From an uncultured Clostridia bacterium (GTDB taxonomy: Bacteria; Bacillota; Clostridia; Christensenellales; CAG-138), in the NCBI GenBank assembly GCA_937894955.1, contig CALAXO010000053.1:1-10465 (forward strand): a stretch of DNA of 10,465 bases, in the 5' to 3' direction. A program made the translations under genes and the position numbers. The notes beneath the pieces were generated by a model. That model saw nothing but the letters and a program-made list of their open reading frames with translations, did no database searches and was not told the DNA's origin. Below are positions 1 through 6,772 of this stretch, piece after piece (position 1 is the stretch's first letter; every line of letters begins with the position of its first letter).

Positions 1-2184
1 AGTCGAGTTTGGATACTGCGTTTGTCGTTTTCCGTTCTTTGCTTCGTTTGCAGCAGCAATTCGTTCGGTAACTTCGTCAATCTGTTCCCCGACGAAGTTG
101 AGTACATATCCTGCCGTTTGAGGAATTCTGTCAAGCAAATCTATCAAATCTGTCGTGCGGCAATTCAGCATTCGAACAAGGCAGTTATCGGGATAACGGA
201 TGTTGACCAACGGGAAAACCCTTCCCGCTTCATCCGTGACGGCACCTGCAATTCCCATGCAGTTTTGACAGCCTTTGTGCTCCTTTATCGGGCAATGCAG
301 CAGCTGCATAAGCGGAGTTCTGCCGTGTATGCCGATAAGCATTCTGTCGGCAAAAGCAGAATGCTCTGCAATTGACGCAAGCTGCGCCCCGGTCAGTTCG
401 GGCGAAGGCATTACATAATCATACCCCAGTTCTGTCAGGCATTGCATTGTAAAGCTGTTCATTGCGTTCATGCCGATGCCTGCAATTCGAATTACTCCAC
501 CGCTCAACGGAGCATGTGTTTTGCATATTTTTTCGTTTTGCATTGCATCGAGCTTCGTCACATCGTTTTTGAAATAATCAAAGAAAGCGATTTGACCGAT
601 ATTATTTGTTTCAATACCATCAAAAGCACCCGATTCAGAAAATAACCTGAAACATCGATGCTGTTTTTCGGTGATGATGACATTAGGAAGTGCGAGAATA
701 AGTTTCTGCCCGTTTGCAAACTTTGCTCTGAGCTTCAGAAGTCCGCTGATCTGCATTTCGGCGTCACCAAATGTGCACGGTTCAAACGCAATAAACTCCG
801 CTCCCGCTTTTGACGCAGCTTCTGCAGCCCTGACATTTGACACCCGTGCATACAGGAATCCCGTCGAAGACACTCGCCTGCCCGCCGTAATACGGATGAT
901 ATTCCGCACATTTGCCGCCGCCGTTTCATCAAACACCGGAACATTGTTGCGTACATGATGCATGTTGAGCATTTCGTTTATGCAATCCCTGCGCAACGCA
1001 TTCAGCTCCGCGGCCGAAATATAGCAATCAGGATTCATCTGCACGATGCATGTTCCTGCAATGAATGGAGTATTTCCGAGTTTTCTTAATCGATCCGCAT
1101 ATAATTCCGCCTGCTGCGGCTTGCCTGCCGCCTGCACAACAGCACCCGACATCGAAGCAGCGTGTTCCCCGTCGGCAATGTTCAGCTGCGCCGCGTTTCC
1201 GACGGACAGCGTAAGCGTCATGTCAATCTTGCGTCTGCGATTCTCTCCTTTTATGCTTTGCCCGGCAGCAGCCAAAGCCGCTTTATCCGGTTTGCTGCTT
1301 CCGATTCGATCCGTTTTAACAGAATCGCTGTACAGATGCGATGTATTAAAGTCGCCTCTGTTAAAAAAAGCAAAGAGTTCCTGCTTCAGCGCTGCAATTG
1401 TTGATGCATCCGCACCGTCAAGTGCCGCACGATAGCAGCGCGTTACCGTTGCAACATATTCAGGTTTTTTCATTCTGCCTTCAATCTTGACACATGCCAC
1501 GCCCGCTCTTTGCAATGCATTCAGGTGTTCAATCATGCAGATGTCGTTCGGAGACAAGCAAAAGTCTTTATCGAACGGTCGGCCTAAAACGCTTGCGTTC
1601 TTTCTGCAAGGCTGAGCGCATGTGCCTCTGTTGCCGCTGCGCTCACCTGACATTGAGGAATACAGACAGCTTCCTGAAAAGCTCATGCACAATGCACCGT
1701 GTGCAAAGGTCTCAAGTTCAATATCGCAGTTATCCGAAAGATATTTTATCTGGGCAAGGCTTGTTTCGCGCGCAAGCACCGCACGGGTCAGTCCTGTGCG
1801 TTTGCAATATCGAAGCCCGCCTAAGTCATGAATACCCATTTGAGTGCTTGCATGAAGTGTGAGCTCCGGCAGGTTACGGCGAATGAGTTCAGCAAGCCCA
1901 AGGTCCTGCACAAGCACAGCATCAACCCCGATTCGATAAAGCTGCTCTGCAAAAGCGAGTGCATCGCAAAGCTCACGATCGAATACGAGCGTATTTAATG
2001 TAATATAAGCACGCACTCCGCGTTCGTGACAGTAATCAACGGCGGAAATAATCCCGTCACCTTCAAAATTATCTGCAAAACGTCGTGCGTTAAAGCTGCC
2101 GCCGCCAAAATAGACGGCATCTGCTCCGTTTTGTACAGCCGCAGTCAGTGCTTCCCTGCTGCCGGCGGGTGAAAGCAATTCCAT
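1..2184 (-). CDS. U32 family peptidase / RlhA-UbiU-like protein, partial (3' end outside window)
   Basis: The minus-strand frame is open from the ATG at 2184 to the window edge, giving 728 codons and no stop. The N-terminus (MELLSPAGS, then a GADAVYFGG segment) is typical of the U32 family. The U32 signature lies at residues 158-176 (E-T-F-x2-G-A-L-C-x4-G-x-C-x-Y-S), followed by CAQPC at 189-193 and KIEGRMK near 233-239. Cys166, Cys173, Cys189 or 193, and Cys231 are spaced like the four ligands of the [4Fe-4S] cluster known in UbiU/UbiV. The C-terminal part has a second cysteine set (631, 639, 642, 668) in the usual family context. Despite the peptidase name, characterised relatives mostly act in RNA or ubiquinone hydroxylation (RlhA, TrhP, UbiU/V), so the substrate is open. 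An AAAAGGA site lies about 13 nt upstream, with GGAAAG directly before the ATG. The gene sits 80 bp downstream of zapA with no promoter between, so it is probably cotranscribed. Confidence 0.9.
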   Translation of the reverse strand, partial: MELLSPAGSREALTAAVQNGADAVYFGGGSFNARRFADNFEGDGIISAVDYCHERGVRAYITLNTLVFDRELCDALAFAEQLYRIGVDAVLVQDLGLAELIRRNLPELTLHASTQMGIHDLGGLRYCKRTGLTRAVLARETSLAQIKYLSDNCDIELETFAHGALCMSFSGSCLYSSMSGERSGNRGTCAQPCRKNASVLGRPFDKDFCLSPNDICMIEHLNALQRAGVACVKIEGRMKKPEYVATVTRCYRAALDGADASTIAALKQELFAFFNRGDFNTSHLYSDSVKTDRIGSSKPDKAALAAAGQSIKGENRRRKIDMTLTLSVGNAAQLNIADGEHAASMSGAVVQAAGKPQQAELYADRLRKLGNTPFIAGTCIVQMNPDCYISAAELNALRRDCINEMLNMHHVRNNVPVFDETAAANVRNIIRITAGRRVSSTGFLYARVSNVRAAEAASKAGAEFIAFEPCTFGDAEMQISGLLKLRAKFANGQKLILALPNVIITEKQHRCFRLFSESGAFDGIETNNIGQIAFFDYFKNDVTKLDAMQNEKICKTHAPLSGGVIRIAGIGMNAMNSFTMQCLTELGYDYVMPSPELTGAQLASIAEHSAFADRMLIGIHGRTPLMQLLHCPIKEHKGCQNCMGIAGAVTDEAGRVFPLVNIRYPDNCLVRMLNCRTTDLIDLLDRIPQTAGYVLNFVGEQIDEVTERIAAANEAKNGKRQTQYPNST

Positions 2185-2264
2185 CTTTCCGAAATAATCC
2201 TTTTACAGCCGCATGTAGTTCGGTGTTAACGGCGCATCAATTAATGAAAAAATCGTCCTCTATC

Positions 2265-2684
2265 TCAGCCGCCGACAGGCGTGCCGGATTCCGCTGCTGT
2301 CTCGGCAGCGTTTTCAATTGTGCTGCCTGTGCTGCTGTGAGCGGACGCAGTAGGCAGACTTCTTTCTGCGGTTGTCATCTGCTGGCCGTTTCGTGCAGAC
2401 GCTATCCTTGCGGCGGGCGTATTTATACGCGGCATATTGCGCAGCTGAGAAATTTTTGCATCCAGGGCCTCGTAGTTTTCCTTGGCTCTTGCAAGCTCAT
2501 CCTCTAATTCAAGCATTGCAAGCAAAGTGCAGCGCGTTGCGCTCATTTGAGGGTAACGCTTTTTATAGTTTTCAATCCTTGAGTTGATTCTCTTTTCAAG
2601 TTGTTTGACGTAATCAACGTCATCGTCAGTCATTATTCGAAAACTCTGTCCCGAAAGGCAGAGGTTTATGTGGTTTTTGTCCAT
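2265..2684 (-). CDS. zapA: Cell division protein ZapA
   Basis: This is a 139-residue protein of the ZapA family, a cytoplasmic factor that binds FtsZ and bundles its filaments at the division ring. I placed the start at the ATG at 2684 because AGGAG lies 7 nt upstream and the family core begins at once (MDKNHINLCLSGQSFRIM). The N-terminal globular part spans about residues 1-30. A predicted coiled coil follows at about 33-85 and carries the usual tyrosine/basic stretch (NYKKRYP). The last 55 residues or so are Ala/Thr/Ser-rich, low complexity and probably disordered, making this longer than the usual 85-100-residue ZapA. An upstream in-frame ATG at 2717 would add 11 residues but lies between the promoter and the ribosome binding site and is unlikely. 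The U32 gene follows in the same unit, a pairing I recall as common in Clostridia. Confidence 0.88.
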   Translation of the reverse strand: MDKNHINLCLSGQSFRIMTDDDVDYVKQLEKRINSRIENYKKRYPQMSATRCTLLAMLELEDELARAKENYEALDAKISQLRNMPRINTPAARIASARNGQQMTTAERSLPTASAHSSTGSTIENAAETAAESGTPVGG

Positions 2685-2719
2685 AGCAGTTCTCCTACCG
2701 ATAGAGTCAGTCAACATAG

Positions 2720-2748
2720 ATTATACAGCATATTTGTCCGATTTGCAA
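2720..2748 (-). promoter_or_regulatory. Sigma-A-type promoter of zapA-U32
   Basis: Read on the minus strand, the -35 box is TTGCAA (2743-2748), the spacer is 17 bp and the -10 box is TATAAT (2720-2725), a perfect consensus. It lies 35 bp upstream of the zapA start codon, leaving a short leader that contains the AGGAG ribosome binding site. No other promoter was seen between it and the U32 gene. Confidence 0.8.
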
Positions 2749-3058
2749 GGACGGGAGTTCAATGATTTTAATCACGTCCTTATGATATTTTCAACATTCT
2801 CGCCGCATTGTTACGTCTGTATAAAATATCTTTTTTGCGTCGATATAAGCACATGTTCATGTTATACATAAATCCAACATGGACAGATGCATTGCATTGA
2901 TGCAGCGTTCCCAATTTGATGTTTTAATGTTTTTTACATTTATGCTCATTTTTCATATTCTTCGATGCATCGACTGCAGTCGTCCGCAAAATATTCGGCG
3001 GGTTGGCTCAACAAACAGCCCGCGTATCAGTTTATGAACAGAAGATAAGAATATTTTG
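2749..3058. other. Gene-free stretch with palindromes
   Basis: No convincing reading frame occurs here on either strand. The stretch contains two overlapping perfect palindromes at 2963-2982 and a hairpin at 2998-3023 with an 8-bp stem including one G-T pair. Neither is followed by a clean T-tract, so neither is a clear terminator. The part nearest 3058 may be the decayed 3' end of the adjacent dehydrogenase remnant: minus-strand reading just past the remnant gives SSVHKL-like peptide, but the similarity is too weak to claim. Confidence 0.4.
2963..2982. repeat. Two overlapping perfect palindromes
   Basis: CGATGCATCG (2963-2972) and CGACTGCAGTCG (2971-2982) are each identical to their reverse complement and share the two bases CG. 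They lie between the zapA promoter and the dehydrogenase remnant. As RNA the 12-bp unit could not form a hairpin with a proper loop, so a DNA-level role or chance is more likely. Confidence 0.45.
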
Positions 3059-3551
3059 TCAGTCGGATGCTCCGGAGCGAACCGTAATGACCGGAATGCC
3101 GAGATACTGCGATTCCCTTCTCAATCCATAAGATTAACTTTCAACTGCATGTTTACTGATTGTATAAAATGCATTAAACTGTATCGTTGTGTGTTTGCCG
3201 TATTCACTCAAAAAATTAATGATGCACCCCCGTCCGTTTTCAATCCGCGGAAAGAAAACTCGGTTAATCGGTCTGTTCCCGACAGATTTACACTTATTAT
3301 CTGCTCAAGCCGTCCCGGTGACTCTTCAATGAGCGATTCCGTGAATTTTGTGCCGGAAGTGTTCACAATTGCCCTAAATGCGTCAGTTTTACTCGCAACA
3401 ATATCAAAGCCTTTTGAACACTCTGCTCATTTGTTACACCAACATTCAGTGCATGAAACCTCGAGTGTTCAATTGACGCTGCATGCAAATCACAGCCGAA
3501 AACACGGAACCTGCGTTCCGGCAACAGTCTTGCAGATGCCACCCCCCCCTT
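3059..3551 (-). pseudogene. Decayed short-chain dehydrogenase/reductase (SDR) gene
   Basis: Three minus-strand frames in succession give a recognisable classical SDR. Frame one (about 3551 to 3405) reads ASARLLPERRFRVFGCD, then HALNVGVTNEQSVQKAL, matching the first Rossmann segment and the usual xDVT step. Frame two (3408 to 3208) carries IVNTSG at the NNAG position, LEQIISVNLSGT and GGASLIF, then a stop. Frame three (3211 to 3059) carries EYGKH and FNAFYTISKHAVE, which contains the catalytic Y-x3-K, then an in-frame TAA, then GLRRE and GIPVITVRSGA, then TGA. There are thus two frameshifts and at least one internal stop. The TGxxxGIG nucleotide-binding motif is missing; a run of eight G occupies roughly that place. 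No promoter or start is evident. The gene is not functional as read. The SDR assignment rests on motif order; the substrate is unknown. Confidence 0.75.
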
Positions 3552-3631
3552 CTCTTCGTTTGAGCTTTTTCGGTTCTATCTTGTGGAATTCGTGGATATA
3601 TGATTTTTTCATCTTCGGTATGCAAATAATT

Positions 3632-3662
3632 AAAAAACCTCTCTTGCCGTGCAAAAGAGGTT
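3632..3662 (-). terminator. Rho-independent terminator of tRNA-Arg
   Basis: On the minus strand, AACCTCT (3656-3662) pairs with AGAGGTT (3636-3642) around a 13-nt loop and runs directly into a T-tract. It begins five bases past the encoded CCA end of the tRNA, so the tRNA is probably a single-gene transcript. Confidence 0.85.
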
Positions 3663-3666
3663 CGTC

Positions 3667-3743
3667 TGGCGTACCCGATGGGATTCGAACCCATGACCTA
3701 CAGAGTCGGAGTCTGTCACTCTATCCAGCTGGGCTACGGGTAC
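3667..3743 (-). tRNA. tRNA-Arg, anticodon CCG (reads CGG)
   Basis: The 77-nt minus-strand gene folds as a complete cloverleaf with 3' CCA encoded (3667-3669). The acceptor stem GTACCCG pairs with CGGGTAC with G as discriminator. The D loop is AGCTGGATA. The anticodon stem ACAGA/TCTGT encloses the loop CTCCGAC, giving anticodon CCG. The variable loop is AGGTC. The T arm ATGGG-TTCGAAT-CCCAT is canonical. The D stem GCCC/GAGT contains one C-A mismatch. The gene has its own promoter and terminator. Confidence 0.96.
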
Positions 3744-3759
3744 ACGCCTGGTACGGTTT

Positions 3760-3788
3760 ATTGTAGCACATTGAAGCGGAATGAGCAA
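3760..3788 (-). promoter_or_regulatory. Promoter of tRNA-Arg
   Basis: On the minus strand, the -35 box is TTGCTC (3783-3788), the spacer is 17 bp and the -10 box is TACAAT (3760-3765). It ends 17 bp before the mature 5' end of the tRNA, so the leader is very short. Confidence 0.75.
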
Positions 3789-3938
3789 TACCCAAAAAAC
3801 TAATATATCAAATCTGTCGATGCTGATGAGTTGCGTTTTTCCTTTTTCAAACGGACCAATTCCATTCAACCCAAATTCTGTCAAAGAATTTTCTGTCGCA
3901 ACTCACTTAAAAAGCACTCAAATCTGTTATTCACAGTA
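3789..3938. other. Intergenic stretch between dehydrogenase end and tRNA promoter
   Basis: No gene is seen. It contains a 9-bp inverted repeat, TGAGTTGCG (3827-3835) and CGCAACTCA (3897-3905), with an inner 6-bp hairpin AATTCT/AGAATT. No T-tract follows on either side. A 7-bp stem (AAGCCTG/CAGGTTT on the minus strand) overlaps the last codons and stop of the dehydrogenase gene and could be a weak terminator. Confidence 0.4.
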
Positions 3939-4934
3939 TCAAAACCTGTTATCAGGCTTTCGGTAACCGGTTTCAGCATCAACTGCATTTAAAATCGGCT
4001 TTCCGTCAAGCAGATTTCGAATATTTGTCGCTGCAATCTCAATTATTTTGTCATGCGTCTGTTTAAGATGATAATAGCCGGAAACATGCGGTGTTATCAA
4101 TGCGCCGGGGCAGTTCCAAAGCGGATGCCCTTGAGGGAGCGGTTCCGGATCGGTAACATCCAACCCGGCCTTAATGCGGCCGCTGTTCAAAACGCGGACA
4201 AGAGCATCGGTATCCACGGCATTACCCCTTCCGACATTGAGTAATATCGCACCGCGCTTCATTTTGCGCAGCCGTTCTTCGTTCATCAATCCGCGGCTTT
4301 CTGCACTGTTCGGCAACGCAAGCGCAACAACGTCCGCATCCGGAAGCAGGTTATCCAGTGCTTCAAGAGTGTGCAGCTCATTCACAAAATCCGGTTTTGC
4401 GGCTTTTGTGCGGCGTATGCCGATGCAATGCGCACCAAGTTTTTTGCAGCGTTTTGCAAATTCTCCTCCGATATCGCCAAGCCCGACAACAAGAACTTTT
4501 GCGTTTTCCATGCCGGTAACGTTTCCTTCATCGCGCCAAAGCCCCTTATTCTGATTGTCGCGATAGACATCAAGCTTTTTCATAAGCATCAAAAGCATTC
4601 CAAGCATATGTTCGCTGATCGCAAGTCCGTATGCACCGCTTGCGTTTGCAAGCTCAGCTCCCGCAGGAAGTTTACCCGCATAGGCATCCGACCCTGCCAT
4701 GTTAAGCTGCAGCAGCTTCAGCCGTGTGCATTCCGGAAGAATATCGACAGGAATATTGCCGACAACAACATCTGCGGACTTAATCATGTCGCAATCCAAT
4801 TCAAACGGATCTTTTGCACACCTTTCATCGGCTCCGTGCAGCACTCGGGCAAATTTAAAATTGCCTTCCGGGCAGGAGGCCTTAAGTTTATTGATATGTT
4901 CCTGCATAACAGGCATTGCAACATAAATATTCAT
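3939..4934 (-). CDS. D-isomer-specific 2-hydroxyacid dehydrogenase family protein
   Basis: This is a 331-residue cytoplasmic NAD(P)-dependent oxidoreductase that should interconvert a 2-hydroxy acid and a 2-keto acid. The Rossmann motif GLGDIG is at 151-156 inside VLVVGLGDIGGEFAKR. The three catalytic residues of the family are present: Arg236 in NVGRGNAV, Glu264 in DPEPLP and His283 in TPHVSG. The SEHMLGMLL helix at about 107-115 is also typical. Length is normal. The substrate (lactate, glycerate, phosphoglycerate or other) cannot be read from the sequence. Start choice is uncertain: the ATG at 4934 begins the first beta strand (MNIYVAMPV) but is 12 nt from AAAGGA, while the ATG at 4943 (adding MFF) is only 3 nt from it. 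The gene has its own promoter and is divergent from the yitT-like gene. Confidence 0.9.
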   Translation of the reverse strand: MNIYVAMPVMQEHINKLKASCPEGNFKFARVLHGADERCAKDPFELDCDMIKSADVVVGNIPVDILPECTRLKLLQLNMAGSDAYAGKLPAGAELANASGAYGLAISEHMLGMLLMLMKKLDVYRDNQNKGLWRDEGNVTGMENAKVLVVGLGDIGGEFAKRCKKLGAHCIGIRRTKAAKPDFVNELHTLEALDNLLPDADVVALALPNSAESRGLMNEERLRKMKRGAILLNVGRGNAVDTDALVRVLNSGRIKAGLDVTDPEPLPQGHPLWNCPGALITPHVSGYYHLKQTHDKIIEIAATNIRNLLDGKPILNAVDAETGYRKPDNRF

Positions 4935-4981
4935 AAAAAACATGATTCCTTTCGAACCGAGTCGTTCACTCTCCTCGGTGT

Positions 4982-5009
4982 ATTTTACTCGATTGTCGCA
5001 GAAAGTCAA
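4982..5009 (-). promoter_or_regulatory. Promoter of the 2-hydroxyacid dehydrogenase gene
   Basis: On the minus strand, the -35 box is TTGACT (5004-5009), the spacer is 16 bp and the -10 box is TAAAAT (4982-4987). It points away from the yitT promoter; the two -35 boxes are about 37 bp apart with an inverted repeat between them. Confidence 0.7.
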
Positions 5010-5029
5010 TATGCTGCCGAACAATGTAT

Positions 5030-5056
5030 ATATTTACAAAATGGGGTTGTAAATAT
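5030..5056. promoter_or_regulatory. Perfect 10-bp inverted repeat, candidate operator
   Basis: ATATTTACAA (5030-5039) and TTGTAAATAT (5047-5056) are exact inverted copies separated by AATGGGG. The right arm contains the whole -35 box (TTGTAA) of the yitT promoter, and the left arm starts about 20 bp upstream of the dehydrogenase -35 box. This is the geometry of a repressor site that could control both divergent genes. I do not recognise the regulator; the arms do not match the Rex, Fur or PerR consensus as I know them, and no regulator gene is adjacent. Confidence 0.6.
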
Positions 5057-5075
5057 GCTGCTGCAGTGTTAAAAT
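5047..5075 (+). promoter_or_regulatory. Promoter of the yitT-like gene
   Basis: The -35 box is TTGTAA (5047-5052), the spacer is 17 bp and the -10 box is TAAAAT (5070-5075). The predicted transcript has a leader of about 60 nt ending in GGAGGG. The -35 box is embedded in the inverted repeat at 5030-5056. Confidence 0.7.
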
Positions 5076-5144
5076 GCTTTAGCTGTACGGTGGGATGAAA
5101 GTTCATCCTTCCGAAAAATATAAAACAACGGAGGGCTGTGTTCA

Positions 5145-6032
5145 ATGAGCGGCAAAAATATCCCAAAAATTAAAATCAATCCCAAAACATTGCTTATTGA
5201 TGTTCTGTACGATATAATCGGCAGCGTTCTTTACGGTGCGGGCATGTATACTTTCGCCTTTTCTTCAAATTTTGCACCCGGCGGCGTTTCAGGTCTTGCA
5301 ATTCTTATCAATCATATAACGGGCGGCAAAATTCCGATCGGACTATGCACCATCATTATCAATATCCCAATCATTCTTATCTGCATACGAACTCTCGGCA
5401 AGATGTTTTTCCTGCGGTCGATAAAGACGATTCTGATTTCTGCCGTTATCGTTGACTATATCATGCCGCTTCTGCCGACATATACGGGAGAGCCGATTTT
5501 GGCTGCAATTTTCGGAGGAATACTCGCAGGTGCCGGGCTTGCATTCATTTATATGCGCGATTCATCAACCGGCGGTTCAGACTTTGTCATTCTTTCAATT
5601 CGCAAAAAGAATCCTCAGCTTTCGATAGGGAGCATATCCCTCGCCGTTGACGGCGTTATCATTATGCTCGGCTGGATCGTTTACGGCAACATAAACGCCG
5701 CCCTGTACGGCATGATAATGACCATCGGATACAGTTTGATCGTTGACAAGCTGATGTATGGCATCGATTCCCGCAAACTTCTTATCATCGTCACTTCAAA
5801 CGGAGACAATGTTGCAAGGCGCATCGGCGAAGAAATTGAACGCGGTGTCACCGTTGCAGACGGCAAAGGCGCCTACACCGGCAACAGGAAACAAATCCTG
5901 TTCTGCACATGTTCAAAAGCCGAAGTTTTCAGCATTAAGCGTATTGCGCATGAGTGCGACCGCAAGGCTTTTGTCATGATAACATCCGTTGATGCTGCAT
6001 ACGGCGAAGGATTCAAGGAACACGACGACTGA
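5145..6032 (+). CDS. YitT family membrane protein
   Basis: This 295-residue protein has the two-part layout of the YitT family. The membrane half has hydrophobic segments at about 17-39, 43-58, 63-83, 95-110, 117-137 and 165-201. It includes the family segments FAPGGVSGLA (43-52) and SSTGGSDF (140-147). The soluble DUF2179 domain spans about 211-290 and contains RGVTVADGKGAYTG. Length is normal for the family. The biochemical role of YitT proteins is not established; transport has been proposed. The start is supported by GGAGGG 9 nt upstream. The gene has its own promoter and appears monocistronic, with only a weak 5-bp CCGGG/CCCGG hairpin and no clean terminator before the next promoter. Confidence 0.93.
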   Translation: MSGKNIPKIKINPKTLLIDVLYDIIGSVLYGAGMYTFAFSSNFAPGGVSGLAILINHITGGKIPIGLCTIIINIPIILICIRTLGKMFFLRSIKTILISAVIVDYIMPLLPTYTGEPILAAIFGGILAGAGLAFIYMRDSSTGGSDFVILSIRKKNPQLSIGSISLAVDGVIIMLGWIVYGNINAALYGMIMTIGYSLIVDKLMYGIDSRKLLIIVTSNGDNVARRIGEEIERGVTVADGKGAYTGNRKQILFCTCSKAEVFSIKRIAHECDRKAFVMITSVDAAYGEGFKEHDD

Positions 6033-6074
6033 TTTCCTGCCGGGCATTCTCTTTCAATTACTTCCCGGTTTCGG

Positions 6075-6103
6075 TTGAAAAAGCATCGCTGCGGGGTTAT
6101 AAT
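6075..6103 (+). promoter_or_regulatory. Promoter of the ywlG-like gene
   Basis: The -35 box is TTGAAA (6075-6080), the spacer is 17 bp and the -10 box is TATAAT (6098-6103). The predicted transcript start is near 6110, giving a leader of about 60 nt. The promoter lies only 43 bp past the yitT stop codon. Confidence 0.78.
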
Positions 6104-6171
6104 ACCGTTGGAATCATTTTTGAAGGGATGCCGTCTGCCATTATATGAGCACGGCAAAAAGAGGTATAAAA

Positions 6172-6738
6172 ATGCATTTTTCAATCGAAACCTTTAAGCA
6201 GGAAACCGCAGCGGTTATGGAAGAACTCTTCCGTAATTGCAGTGAAGGACATTACACGCTCCGCAAGGGAGACATACTCGTCATCGGATGCAGCACGAGC
6301 AAAGTGATGGGTTTTCATATGGGAACTCATTCAACAGAGGATGCGGCGCAGGCAATTATGGAAACAGTCCTCCCCTATGTTCGCAGCAAGGGACTTTTTC
6401 TCGCATGCCAATGCTGTGAGCATCTCAACAGAGCAATTGTTGTTGAACGCGAATGCATGGAAAAGTATGATTTTGAACAGGTTTCAGTGAAACCGGCACT
6501 TCACGCCGGCGGAGCGTGGAGCGTTCAGGCAATGCAGCAGTTTGCCGATCCTGTCGTTGTTGAGGATATAAAGATGCGCGCCCGTGCAGGAATAGATATC
6601 GGCGGCGTTTTCATCGGAATGCATATGCATCCGGTCTGCGTTCCGATTCATAATGAAAACACAAAAATCGGCTGCGCAAATGTCACCATGGCACGCAACC
6701 GTCCCAAGCTCATCGGAGGCGAAAGAGCACAGTACTAA
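6172..6738 (+). CDS. ywlG: UPF0340 / TIGR01440 family protein (YwlG-like)
   Basis: This 188-residue soluble protein belongs to a conserved Firmicute family of unknown function. Recognisable stretches are DILVIGCSTSKVMG at about 35-48, ACQCCEHLNRAIVVER at about 78-93 and LHAGGAWSVQAM near 110-121. The C-terminal HMHPVCVPIH segment (about 151-160) carries several His residues and one Cys that could bind a metal, which is inference. I chose the ATG at 6172 because AGAGG lies 8 nt upstream; the in-frame ATG at 6145 would add nine residues but has no good ribosome binding site. It is transcribed alone, ends at the branched terminator, and is convergent with the small alarmone synthetase gene. There is no sign of truncation. 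Confidence 0.88.
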   Translation: MHFSIETFKQETAAVMEELFRNCSEGHYTLRKGDILVIGCSTSKVMGFHMGTHSTEDAAQAIMETVLPYVRSKGLFLACQCCEHLNRAIVVERECMEKYDFEQVSVKPALHAGGAWSVQAMQQFADPVVVEDIKMRARAGIDIGGVFIGMHMHPVCVPIHNENTKIGCANVTMARNRPKLIGGERAQY

Positions 6739-6772
6739 AAGTCCTGCAGAAAATATAAACGTATTTGCACGT

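Noticed and set aside
1046..1862. Several plus-strand open frames of 120-130 residues
   Set aside because: They lie inside the continuous U32 minus-strand frame and have no family features.
2998..3023. Hairpin GCGGGTTG/CAGCCCGC as a terminator
   Set aside because: No T-tract follows directly on either strand and no gene ends beside it.
3056..3766. 236-residue plus-strand open frame
   Set aside because: It runs antisense through the SDR remnant and the tRNA; its C-terminal GIRTHDLQSRS-type peptide is the known false translation of the complement of a tRNA gene, and it has no ribosome binding site.
4371..5072. 233-residue plus-strand open frame
   Set aside because: It is the complement of the 2-hydroxyacid dehydrogenase gene and its promoter; the minus-strand product has all catalytic motifs.
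6033..6074. Terminator after the yitT-like gene
   Set aside because: The only stem is 5 bp with a loop of about 19 nt and no T-tract.
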